Source: Marinosulfonomonas sp.
GTDB lineage: Bacteria > Pseudomonadota > Alphaproteobacteria > Rhodobacterales > Rhodobacteraceae
Length of the DNA: 5,375 bases
Reading direction: 5' to 3'
Assembly: GCA_015494385.1 (NCBI GenBank)
Contig: WGBJ01000228.1
Coordinates: forward strand, 1-5,375
The notes below the pieces were generated by a model. It had not been told where the DNA came from. It saw only the letters and a program-made list of their open reading frames with translations, and did not search any database. The position numbers and the translations under genes were made by a program. Below are positions 1 through 5,261 of this stretch, piece by piece (the first letter of the stretch is position 1; each line of letters starts with the position of its first letter).

Positions 1-318
1 ACGGCCATCATTGGCGGCGGCATAGACGTATTCGGTTTCTTCCTCGGTATTGCCCGAGGTCAGCGCGCCGGCCTCGACCCCTGCTTCTTGCAGGGCGCGG
101 ACCTGATCGCGCATCAGGGCAATCAGCGGCGAAATCACAACCGTCACCCCGTCCCGCATCAGGGCGGGCAGTTGGAAACACAGGGATTTGCCGCCACCGG
201 TGGGCATGATCGCCAGCGTAGTGCGGCCCTGCACCACGGCATCCACGATCTCGGCCTGACCGGGGCGGAACTGGTCAAAGCCGAAAACGGTGGACAGGAT
301 TTCTGTCTGTGGCTGCAT
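1..318 (-). CDS. recQ: ATP-dependent DNA helicase RecQ, N-terminal part (runs off the left edge)
   Basis: This is the first 106 codons of a RecQ helicase, a 3'-5' superfamily 2 DNA helicase used in recombination and stalled-fork repair in the cytoplasm. Reading the minus strand from ATG at 318, residues 12-21 (FGFDQFRPGQ) are the RecQ Q-motif region and residues 38-45 (MPTGGGKS) are the Walker A/motif I ATP-binding loop, followed by LCFQLPAL. Motif Ia is SPLIALMRDQV at 63-73. The start is secure: an in-frame TAG lies directly upstream of the ATG, and family alignment begins a few residues later. No strong Shine-Dalgarno sequence is visible. RecQ proteins are usually about 600-700 residues, so the DEAH box, helicase C, zinc-binding and HRDC parts lie outside the window. 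It sits 53 bases downstream of the yggT-like gene and is probably co-transcribed with it. The identity is clear; only the rest of the gene is unseen. Confidence 0.95.
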   Translation of the reverse strand, partial: MQPQTEILSTVFGFDQFRPGQAEIVDAVVQGRTTLAIMPTGGGKSLCFQLPALMRDGVTVVISPLIALMRDQVRALQEAGVEAGALTSGNTEEETEYVYAAANDGR

Positions 319-340
319 CTATCGCCGGGCCTGTTGGCAT

Positions 341-361
341 CCCGCCCGAACAAGCGGGCGG
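341..361 (-). repeat. GC-rich inverted repeat (hairpin) between yggT and recQ
   Basis: CCGCCCG (342-348) and CGGGCGG (355-361) are perfect inverted repeats around a 6-base loop, in the 53-base gap between the YggT-family stop and the recQ start. In the minus-strand transcript no run of T follows, so it is not a standard intrinsic terminator. It could weaken readthrough into recQ or protect the 3' end of a processed yggT message. It may also be chance in a GC-rich gap. Confidence 0.4.
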
Positions 362-371
362 TGAATGCGCA

Positions 372-659
372 TTACGCGAATCCGAAAATAACGGGCAAAA
401 CATATGCCCGTAGGGAAATCACAACCAGCAGGGCCACCAGTGGCGCAAGGTCCAGCGGGCGGGTATCGGGCAGGAAATTCCGGATGGGGCGGTAAACCGG
501 TTCCAGCAGGCGATTCAAACCGTACCAGATTTGTTGCACCATCGGTTGATGCAGGTTCAGAACCTGAAAATTGATCAGCCAGCTCATGATGATATGGGCG
601 ATCATGATCATGTATACCACACTAAGAACCAGCTGTAGCGGGCCGTATATTGCGAGCAT
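372..659 (-). CDS. YggT family integral membrane protein
   Basis: A complete 95-residue inner-membrane protein of the YggT family (Pfam YGGT, PF02325). Two hydrophobic helices are visible, about residues 6-28 and 70-93. Between them is the family signature: LLEPVYRPIR at 51-60, then LPDTRPLDLAPLVALL at 63-78. Many alphaproteobacterial members are single-copy proteins of about 95-100 residues, so this length is normal; the longer gammaproteobacterial forms are duplicated. The biochemical role of the family is not firmly established; members have been linked to osmotic-stress tolerance and, in distant relatives, to cell-division or plastid envelope functions. The start at 659 is supported by AAGGAG on the minus strand (plus-strand 667-672), 7 bases upstream. 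It is the first gene of the leftward yggT-recQ unit and is divergent from the thioesterase gene. Confidence 0.93.
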   Translation of the reverse strand: MLAIYGPLQLVLSVVYMIMIAHIIMSWLINFQVLNLHQPMVQQIWYGLNRLLEPVYRPIRNFLPDTRPLDLAPLVALLVVISLRAYVLPVIFGFA

Positions 660-792
660 TTCTTTTCTCCTTGGAAGGGTTGGCTATCAGGTAAGCATCT
701 GTTGCAAAAAGCGCAAGCATTGTGCCGCCACGTTGTGCTTGACGCGGGGTATTATTCCCCCACATTGCACCGACATCACAAAGGAGCCGTTA
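660..792. promoter_or_regulatory. Divergent intergenic region holding the promoters of the yggT-recQ unit and the thioesterase gene
   Basis: Both flanking genes start here in opposite directions, so at least two promoters are expected in these 133 bases. Strong Shine-Dalgarno sequences lie at each edge: CTCCTT at 667-672 (minus strand) and AAGGAG at 781-786 (plus strand). A TTGACG at 739-744 is a possible rightward -35, but no good -10 hexamer follows at 16-18 bases. A leftward candidate, TTGCGC (716-711) with TACCTG (693-688), has 17-base spacing but is also weak. Exact promoters cannot be assigned by eye. The region also contains an imperfect inverted repeat, listed separately. Confidence 0.55.
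711..745. repeat. Imperfect inverted repeat in the divergent promoter region
   Basis: GCGCAAGCA (711-719) pairs with TGCTTG (736-741) plus CGC (743-745), with A742 as a single bulge: nine base pairs in all. An inner GTG/CAC stem (722-724 with 729-731) caps the structure. The right arm overlaps the TTGACG that could be the thioesterase -35, and the left arm contains the weak leftward -35 candidate. It could therefore be a shared operator or a hairpin in a leader transcript. The function is unknown. Confidence 0.35.
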
Positions 793-1335
793 ATGTATCC
801 ATTTTTCCGCATGGCCAAAGAACTGATTGTGCACCGAAATGCACCACCGTTGAAAATGGGCGAGGTGCATGTGTCCAATCACATCTGCTGGCCGTGGGAT
901 CTGGATTTCTGGTTCGAACTGAACAACGGGCGCACCCTGACGCTGTATGATCTGGGGCGGATACCGCTGGCAAGCCGCATCGGCCTGATCCGCGCCATCA
1001 AGGATAATGGCTGGGGGTTAACGGTGGCAGGGACTTCGGTGCGCTACCGGCGGCGGGTGCGGATGTTCCAGCGGTTCCAGATCCACAGTCGGGCGCTGGG
1101 CTGGGACAACCGGTTTTTGTATCTGGAGCAATCCATCTGGACCCGTGGCCATTGCGCCAATCAGGCGCTGTATCGCACGGCTGTGACAGGGCCGGACGGG
1201 ATTGTTGACCCCGCCAAGGTCGGTGTTGCGATGGGGGTTGGTGAAACCAGCCCCGAGTTGCCCGAATGGGTGCAAAACTGGATCAAGGCCGAGGACAGCC
1301 GCCCGTGGCCACCTGAAAATCTGGCCAAAACCTAA
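793..1335 (+). CDS. Acyl-CoA thioesterase family protein (hotdog fold, Them6-like)
   Basis: A 180-residue cytoplasmic protein resembling 4HBT_2/Them6-type thioesterases, which are predicted to hydrolyse acyl-CoA or related thioesters; the true substrate is unknown. The diagnostic stretch is residues 33-56: WPWDLDFW, then ELNNGR, then LYDLGR. It corresponds to the D-x-D-x5-HMNNxRY block of the family. The later YRRRVR (85-90) and FLYLEQSIW (108-116) match the central strands of the fold. The usual His before the NN pair is Glu here (E42). I chose ATG 793 because AAGGAG at 781-786 sits 6 bases upstream and the conserved MYPFFRMAKEL start follows. The open frame extends further upstream to 571, but that part runs antisense through the YggT gene and looks non-coding. 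It is the first gene of the rightward series, 64 bases before the MFS gene. The fold is likely; the substrate is unassigned. Confidence 0.85.
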   Translation: MYPFFRMAKELIVHRNAPPLKMGEVHVSNHICWPWDLDFWFELNNGRTLTLYDLGRIPLASRIGLIRAIKDNGWGLTVAGTSVRYRRRVRMFQRFQIHSRALGWDNRFLYLEQSIWTRGHCANQALYRTAVTGPDGIVDPAKVGVAMGVGETSPELPEWVQNWIKAEDSRPWPPENLAKT

Positions 1336-1343
1336 AGGTTCCC

Positions 1344-1372
1344 TTGCACTGACCTGCCTTTCCCTGTTTTAT
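1344..1372 (+). promoter_or_regulatory. Candidate promoter for the MFS-mepA operon
   Basis: TTGCAC (1344-1349) and TTTTAT (1367-1372) are separated by exactly 17 bases in the 64-base gap before the MFS gene. The -10 matches the sigma-70 consensus at 4 of 6 positions and the -35 at 3 of 6. Transcription would begin near 1379, only about 20 bases before the start codon. The match is modest, and the MFS gene may also be read from the thioesterase transcript. Confidence 0.35.
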
Positions 1373-1388
1373 CGCAAAAAAACAAGGG
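1362..1388 (+). repeat. Hairpin that can cover the MFS gene's ribosome binding site
   Basis: CCC (1362-1364) plus TGTTTT (1365-1370) can pair with AAAACA (1379-1384) plus GGG (1386-1388), with A1385 bulged and an 8-base loop. The right arm contains the first part of GGGGAG (1386-1391), the Shine-Dalgarno sequence 8 bases before ATG 1400. The stem is largely A-U and of moderate strength, so a regulatory role is only a possibility. Confidence 0.35.
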
Positions 1389-1399
1389 GAGTGAGCGGT

Positions 1400-2770
1400 A
1401 TGGCCGAGGTTTCGCAAAAGAAACGGGTTTGGGGCTGGATGATGTTTGACTGGGCCAGCCAGCCCTATAACACATTGCTGCTGACCTTTATCTTTGGCCC
1501 CTATTTCGCGGAAATGGTTACAACAAACCTGATGGGCAGCGGCGTGCCCGAGGAATTGGCCAAGGCCAAGGCACAGGCCTATTGGGGCTGGGGGTTGGCC
1601 ATCAGCGGGCTGATCATCGCTATTACCGCACCCATTCTCGGGGCCTTTGCCGACAGCTCCGGCCACAGGATGTCATGGATCAAACTGTTTTCGGTGTTCT
1701 ACATCGTCGGCGCCTTTGGCCTGTGGTGGACAGCCCCAGACAGTTTCAGCATCATCTGGGCGCTGGTGTTTTTCGGGATCGGCTTCATCGGTATGGAATT
1801 CACCACGATCTTCACCAACTCGATGTTGCCGTCACTGGTCCCGCGCGAAGATACCGGCAAGATTTCCGGCTCGGGCTTTGCGCTGGGATATTGGGGCGGC
1901 GTTCTGGCGCTGGCCATCATGTTCCCGCTGTTTGTGGAAAACGCCAACGGGGTAACATTGCTGGGGAACCCGCCACTGCTGGGGCTGGACGGTGCAACCC
2001 GCGAAGGCACGCGGCTGGTCGGCCCGTTCGTTGCCATGTGGTTCATCATCGGTATGATCCCGTTTTTCCTGTGGGTGCGCGAAAAACCGGCCGATGTGCA
2101 GATCGAGGGCAACACCCGCGATGCCTTGCGCGGGTTGTGGCAAACGCTCAAATCCCTACCCAAACGCCACAGCATGTTTGCATTCCTGACCTCCAGCCTG
2201 TTTTACCGTGATGCCCTGAACGGCCTGTACGGCTTTGGCGCGATTTATGCCAAAGGGGTGCTGGGCTGGGAAATCATGATGATTGGTGTTTTCGGGGTAA
2301 TTTCGGCAATTACAGCGGCCATTTTCGCCTATTTCGGCGGCAAGCTTGATAAAAAATTCGGCCCTAAACCGGTGCTGATCGGCACTATTATTGCGCTGAT
2401 CACTGTCTGTATCATTGTTGTATCGATGACCCGTGAATCGCTGTTCGGGTTTGCCTTTGCGCCAGATTCACAAATGCCCGACATCATCTTTTTCATCTGT
2501 GGCGGTATTATCGGTGCGGCTGGCGGGATGCTTCAGGCCAGTTCCCGCACCATGATGGTGCGCCACGCCGACCCGGAACGCCCGACCGAAGCCTTCGGCC
2601 TCTATGCCCTGTCGGGCAAGGCCACCGCGTTTCTGGCGCCTGCGCTGATCGCACTGGTCTCCGAGATCAGTGGAAACCAGCGCATCGGCATCACGCCGCT
2701 GATTTTCCTGTTCGGCATCAGTCTGGTTCTGCTAGTCTGGGTCAAACCCAAGGGAGACCACGGCGCATGA
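1400..2770 (+). CDS. MFS transporter, UMF1 family
   Basis: A 456-residue inner-membrane permease of the UMF1 family (Atg22-like branch of the major facilitator superfamily), with about 12 hydrophobic segments. Family landmarks are FDWASQPYNTLLLTFIFGPYFA around 16-37, PILGAFADSSGHR (78-90, first cytoplasmic loop motif), FYRDALNGLYGFGAIYA (268-284), the second-half loop motif GGKLDKKFGPK (313-323), and QASSRTMMVRHADPERPTEAFGLY (379-402). Bacterial UMF1 substrates are mostly unknown, so solute and direction cannot be given. ATG 1400 is chosen because GGGGAG at 1386-1391 is well spaced and the FDW block then falls at its usual place. GTG 1391 is in frame but overlaps that site, and the frame upstream overlaps the thioesterase gene. 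Its stop overlaps the mepA start as ATGA, so the two are translationally coupled. A cell-wall-related substrate is therefore an inference from context only. Confidence 0.92.
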   Translation: MAEVSQKKRVWGWMMFDWASQPYNTLLLTFIFGPYFAEMVTTNLMGSGVPEELAKAKAQAYWGWGLAISGLIIAITAPILGAFADSSGHRMSWIKLFSVFYIVGAFGLWWTAPDSFSIIWALVFFGIGFIGMEFTTIFTNSMLPSLVPREDTGKISGSGFALGYWGGVLALAIMFPLFVENANGVTLLGNPPLLGLDGATREGTRLVGPFVAMWFIIGMIPFFLWVREKPADVQIEGNTRDALRGLWQTLKSLPKRHSMFAFLTSSLFYRDALNGLYGFGAIYAKGVLGWEIMMIGVFGVISAITAAIFAYFGGKLDKKFGPKPVLIGTIIALITVCIIVVSMTRESLFGFAFAPDSQMPDIIFFICGGIIGAAGGMLQASSRTMMVRHADPERPTEAFGLYALSGKATAFLAPALIALVSEISGNQRIGITPLIFLFGISLVLLVWVKPKGDHGA

Positions 2771-3630
2771 AACTCCGGTTTTTAACGATTGTCGCACTTG
2801 TTCTTGGCATCGCCCAGCCAATCACAGCCAAGCCATTGGCCAAACAATTGTTTGGCGCCCACAGCCAAGGGTCGACCCAAGCACCTGCACCTTTTGGCGG
2901 CTATGCCAAAGGGTGTTTGGCAGGGGGGGAGCAACTGCCACATACCGGCGCAACATGGCTGGAAATGCGGGTGGCGCGGAACCGCAACTGGGGGCACCCA
3001 GAACTGATCGATTTCATCAAACAACTCAGCCGCAAGGCTTCGCGGATGCGTGGTGCCAAGGGGATTTACCTTAGCGACATGTCGCAACCGCGCGGTGGTC
3101 CAATGCTGTCGGGGCACCGGTCGCACCAGATCGGGCTGGACGCGGATATCTGGCTGATGCCGGCCACCAATATGAATCTGACCGTGCAACAACGCGCCAA
3201 CCTGTCCGCCGTTTCCTATCGCCGCGCCAAAGGGGCCTATGTGAACAGCAAATGGGGCCGGTTCCAGCACAACATTGTCAAAGCCGCCGCTCAGGACCCG
3301 CGTGTGGCACGGATATTCATCTTTCCCGGCGCCAAGGTGCAGATGTGCAAAGATGAAAAAGGCGATCGCCGCTGGTTGCGCAAGGTGCGCCCGTGGTGGG
3401 GCCACCATTACCATTTCCACGTCCGTCTGAAATGCCCAAAGGGTTCGCGCGGCTGTGTCAATCAGGCCCCACCCCCACCCGGTGACGGCTGCAAAGAGGC
3501 ACAGGGCTGGGTCGATCGTATCCTGAACCCGCCGCCGCCCGACCCGAACGCACCACCCCCCAAACCACGGCGCGAATATGTTTTGTCTGATCTACCCAAA
3601 CAATGCCGCACCGTTTTAGAGTCGCGCTGA
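2767..3630 (+). CDS. mepA: Penicillin-insensitive murein endopeptidase MepA (M74 peptidase)
   Basis: A 287-residue periplasmic zinc metallopeptidase of the LAS/M74 family that cleaves D-Ala-mDAP peptide cross-links in peptidoglycan and is not inhibited by penicillin. Residues 1-21 form a Sec signal peptide with a likely cut after ITA (21). The first zinc motif is HRSHQIGLDAD (117-127), and the second is GHHYHFHVRLKCP (212-224). By analogy with E. coli MepA, H120, D127 and H218 should bind zinc, with H117, H214 and H216 close to the active site. Six cysteines (50, 194, 223, 230, 242, 280) have spacing matching the three disulfides I recall for the E. coli enzyme (50-280, 194-242, 223-230), fitting an oxidised periplasmic protein. 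A proline-rich stretch (235-268) lies before the last cysteine. The gene starts inside the MFS stop (ATGA); AAGGGAG at 2750-2756 is 10 bases upstream. Confidence 0.96.
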   Translation: MKLRFLTIVALVLGIAQPITAKPLAKQLFGAHSQGSTQAPAPFGGYAKGCLAGGEQLPHTGATWLEMRVARNRNWGHPELIDFIKQLSRKASRMRGAKGIYLSDMSQPRGGPMLSGHRSHQIGLDADIWLMPATNMNLTVQQRANLSAVSYRRAKGAYVNSKWGRFQHNIVKAAAQDPRVARIFIFPGAKVQMCKDEKGDRRWLRKVRPWWGHHYHFHVRLKCPKGSRGCVNQAPPPPGDGCKEAQGWVDRILNPPPPDPNAPPPKPRREYVLSDLPKQCRTVLESR

Positions 3631-4487
3631 TAGGCCTGCTATTTGCCCTACTACCGGCAAGCAGCATCACCGCCCAATCCGCCGAATACATCAGCAGCTA
3701 TACATGGCCAGCCCCCACCCCGAGAGATGGGGGGTATTCGGCGCTTGAGGTTTCCGGTGACGGGCAGGAATTCACGATCATCAGTGATCGGGGATTGATT
3801 GCAACTGGTCAACTACACCGCAAAAATGGGCTGATATTCGGTGTTACTGCCAACCAGTCCGAATTAAAGAACCCGGGAAATGGCAAACTAACAGCCTTCA
3901 ATTCCGATGCCGAAGGGCTGGCAATCCGCTTTGATGGCCGCATTTATGTATCCTTCGAACGCTATCACCGCATCTGGACCTACAACCGCCCCGACGGTCA
4001 GGCCGCATGGATCCCGCGCCACCCCGACTTTGGCAATATGGATGTCAACGGTGGCATGGAGGCATTGGCAATCGGGCCGGATGATGCGCTTTATACGATG
4101 GCCGAAGGGTCCAGCAATCGGACCACCCCCTTTACCGTCTATCGCTATCATAACGGCACATGGACCACACCGTTCAGCATCCCCCGCATCGGAACGTTTC
4201 TGCCGGTGGGTGCCGATTTCGGGCCGGACGGAAAGCTCTATCTGCTGGAGCGCAAACTACGCAGCGTTTTCGGCTTTGAAACCCGCGTGCGACGATTCAC
4301 CATTTCGGGGGATATGATTGCAGACGAAGTAACCCTGCTAACCACCCCGGCAGGTACCCATGACAATCTGGAAGGGCTGTCTGTCTGGCGTGATGCGCAG
4401 GACGATATCCGGCTGACAATGGTGTCCGACAACAACCTGAATGCGCTGCAACGCACCGAATTCGTCGAATACCGGATCAAGGAATAG
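3603..4487 (+). CDS. Secreted phytase-like / esterase-like activity protein
   Basis: A 294-residue exported protein of the phytase-like family (Pfam PF13449, often annotated 'esterase-like activity of phytase family'), expected to form a beta-propeller-like fold. A signal peptide is clear: basic MPHRFR, hydrophobic 7-20, and a likely cut after ITA (24) or QSA (27). Family-type repeats are GGYSALEVSGDG (43-54) with SDRG (61-64), SDAEGLAI (101-108), GGMEALAIGPDDALY (150-164), VGADFGPDGKLYLLER (202-217), DNLEGLSVW (254-262) and SDNN (275-278). These acidic turns look suited to metal or phosphate binding. True phytase activity is unproven for most members. ATG 3603 lies 28 bases inside mepA and has no good Shine-Dalgarno sequence. 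No later start keeps the signal peptide, so translation probably depends on ribosomes reading mepA. The family assignment is confident; the substrate is not. Confidence 0.87.
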   Translation: MPHRFRVALIGLLFALLPASSITAQSAEYISSYTWPAPTPRDGGYSALEVSGDGQEFTIISDRGLIATGQLHRKNGLIFGVTANQSELKNPGNGKLTAFNSDAEGLAIRFDGRIYVSFERYHRIWTYNRPDGQAAWIPRHPDFGNMDVNGGMEALAIGPDDALYTMAEGSSNRTTPFTVYRYHNGTWTTPFSIPRIGTFLPVGADFGPDGKLYLLERKLRSVFGFETRVRRFTISGDMIADEVTLLTTPAGTHDNLEGLSVWRDAQDDIRLTMVSDNNLNALQRTEFVEYRIKE

Positions 4488-4490
4488 CTT

Positions 4491-4502
4491 GCCATACATG
4501 GC
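4491..4502 (+). repeat. Short palindrome at the beginning of the yhhQ leader
   Basis: GCCAT (4491-4495) and ATGGC (4498-4502) are perfect inverted repeats separated by AC, just after the phytase-like stop codon. They may form a small upstream hairpin or a protein-binding palindrome. Alone, a 5-base arm is weak evidence. Confidence 0.2.
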
Positions 4503-4506
4503 CATA

Positions 4507-4544
4507 GAGGCTAGGACGCGGCGTCCCTTCGGGGGCCGAGTCTC
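4507..4544 (+). promoter_or_regulatory. Bulged, UUCG-capped RNA hairpin in the leader of the queuosine-precursor transporter gene
   Basis: The 3' side 4532-4544 pairs without interruption to three 5' segments: CCC (4525-4527) around a UUCG tetraloop, CGGC (4519-4522), and GAGGCT (4507-4512, one G-U pair). The bulges are GU (4523-4524) and AGGACG (4513-4518). A competing hairpin, GGACG (4514-4518) with CGTCC (4522-4526), shares bases with the main stem, so the leader could switch between two folds. No T-run follows, so it is not a classical terminator for the upstream gene. Position, 29 bases before the start codon of a queuosine-precursor transporter gene, suggests a cis-acting RNA element. 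Other preQ1 riboswitch classes control such genes, but this does not match the type I pattern of a small hairpin loop with an A-rich tail. A processed 3' end of the upstream message is the main alternative. Confidence 0.45.
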
Positions 4545-4572
4545 CGCAACCTTGTAAAACGGAAATAACAAA

Positions 4573-5193
4573 ATGACCCGCATCCTACCTGGCGTGATCG
4601 CCATGGCCGCCATTGTCGTGGCCAGCAATATCCTTGTTCAGCACCTGTTCGGCCAATGGCTGACCTGGGGCGCGTTCACCTATCCCTTTGCCTTTCTGGT
4701 CACTGACGTGATGAACCGTGTTTACGGGGTAACGGCCGCCCGCAAGGTGGTGTTCGCGGGCTTTGTGGTGGGCGTTATCTGCTCGCTGATCGGCACACAG
4801 ATCATGGGCGAATTCGGCCCGCTGGTGACATGGCGCATTGCCATCGGATCGGGCATCGCATTTTTGACCGCGCAGATGATGGATGTGGCCATCTTTGATC
4901 GCTTGCGCCGTGGCGCGTGGTGGCGGGCACCGCTGGCCTCGACGCTGGTTGGCTCCAGCCTTGATACCGCGCTGTTCTTTACCATCGCCTTTTCCAGCCA
5001 ACTGGTGTTCCTTGAACCCGCCAACGATGTGTCATGGGCAAACGAAGTCCTGCCGCTGCTGGGCGTTGGCCCGCAGGTGCCGTTGTGGGTGTCCTTGGCG
5101 CTGGCCGACTGGATGGTAAAACTGTCGCTGGCCCTGATCGCGCTGGTGCCGTTTCGTGCCATTGTCACAAAATTATCACCAGATGTTGCGTAA
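4573..5193 (+). CDS. yhhQ: Queuosine precursor transporter, YhhQ/VUT family (DUF165)
   Basis: A 206-residue inner-membrane protein of the YhhQ family (COG1738, formerly DUF165). E. coli YhhQ imports the 7-deazaguanines preQ0 and preQ1 for queuosine modification of tRNA. Six hydrophobic segments are visible, roughly 5-27, 35-52, 58-77, 86-106, 118-145 and 168-195. Family landmarks are ASN (17-19), TYPFAFLVTDVMNRVYG (36-52) followed by AARK (55-58), IFDRLRR (107-113), and GSSLDTALFF (127-136). The length is normal. ATG 4573 follows a weak GGAAA (4561-4565), and translation starts directly at the first hydrophobic helix. It lies 85 bases after the phytase-like gene and has a structured leader. 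It may be an independently controlled gene or the last gene of the operon. The family is confident; the exact substrate is by homology. Confidence 0.93.
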   Translation: MTRILPGVIAMAAIVVASNILVQHLFGQWLTWGAFTYPFAFLVTDVMNRVYGVTAARKVVFAGFVVGVICSLIGTQIMGEFGPLVTWRIAIGSGIAFLTAQMMDVAIFDRLRRGAWWRAPLASTLVGSSLDTALFFTIAFSSQLVFLEPANDVSWANEVLPLLGVGPQVPLWVSLALADWMVKLSLALIALVPFRAIVTKLSPDVA

Positions 5194-5199
5194 AAACTT

Positions 5200-5228
5200 T
5201 TGACATATGCAAAATCTGTGGCACCATC
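5200..5228 (+). promoter_or_regulatory. Candidate sigma-70 promoter upstream of the 18-codon ORF
   Basis: TTGACA at 5200-5205 matches the -35 consensus perfectly and is preceded by an A/T-rich stretch just after the yhhQ stop (5191-5193). With 16-17 bases of spacing, the -10 would be CACCAT (5222-5227) or ACCATC (5223-5228), which are weak matches, though loose -10 boxes are common in alphaproteobacteria. Transcription would start around 5233-5237. Confidence 0.5.
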
Positions 5229-5229
5229 G

Positions 5230-5246
5230 GGATGTTATCAACATTC
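5230..5246 (+). promoter_or_regulatory. Palindrome near the expected transcription start (candidate operator or leader hairpin)
   Basis: GGATGTT (5230-5236) and AACATTC (5240-5246) are inverted repeats around ATC, with one G-T position. The core TGTT-ATC-AACA resembles the GT-N-AC half-site layout bound by FadR-subfamily GntR repressors. It lies at the expected start site, where a repressor would block transcription. As RNA it would form a hairpin ending 2 bases before the Shine-Dalgarno sequence. Confidence 0.4.
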
Positions 5247-5248
5247 AG

Positions 5249-5258
5249 AAAGGAGGTG
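5249..5258 (+). promoter_or_regulatory. Perfect Shine-Dalgarno sequence of the 18-codon ORF
   Basis: AAAGGAGGTG covers the full anti-Shine-Dalgarno complement and ends 3 bases before ATG 5262. No other gene in the window has so strong a site; yhhQ and the phytase-like gene have weak or no sites. This supports real translation of the short ORF. Confidence 0.7.
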
Positions 5259-5261
5259 CCT

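Noticed and set aside
88..495. Plus-strand open frame of 135 codons at the left end
   Set aside because: It is antisense to recQ and the YggT gene, has low-complexity His/Gln/Arg-rich sequence, and shows no family motifs.
571..792. Upstream extension of the thioesterase reading frame
   Set aside because: It runs antisense through the YggT gene and across the divergent intergenic region; the strong Shine-Dalgarno sequence and conserved N-terminus place the start at 793.
1202..1399. Upstream extension of the MFS reading frame
   Set aside because: It overlaps the conserved C-terminus of the thioesterase in another frame; the family N-terminus fits ATG 1400.
1582..2211. Plus-strand 209-codon frame inside the MFS gene
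   Set aside because: Arg/His-rich shadow frame of a high-GC gene; the overlapping frame has clear UMF1 motifs.
2782..3420. Minus-strand 212-codon frame opposite mepA
   Set aside because: It is antisense to conserved MepA motifs and has no ribosome binding site or recognisable domain.
4488..4560. Intrinsic terminator for the mepA/phytase-like operon
   Set aside because: The hairpin is strong but no T-run follows; the next bases are CGCAACCTTG.
4507..4572. Classical preQ1-I riboswitch before yhhQ
   Set aside because: The GAGG start is superficially similar, but the short P1 stem and A-rich tail pairing back into the loop are not present.
4585..5168. Overlapping minus-strand frames opposite yhhQ
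   Set aside because: They mirror the codon structure of yhhQ and have no motifs.
5219..5234. Possible sigma-54 promoter (TGGCAC near 5219)
   Set aside because: The required GC element (TTGC) is absent at the correct distance; GGAT occupies 5230-5233.
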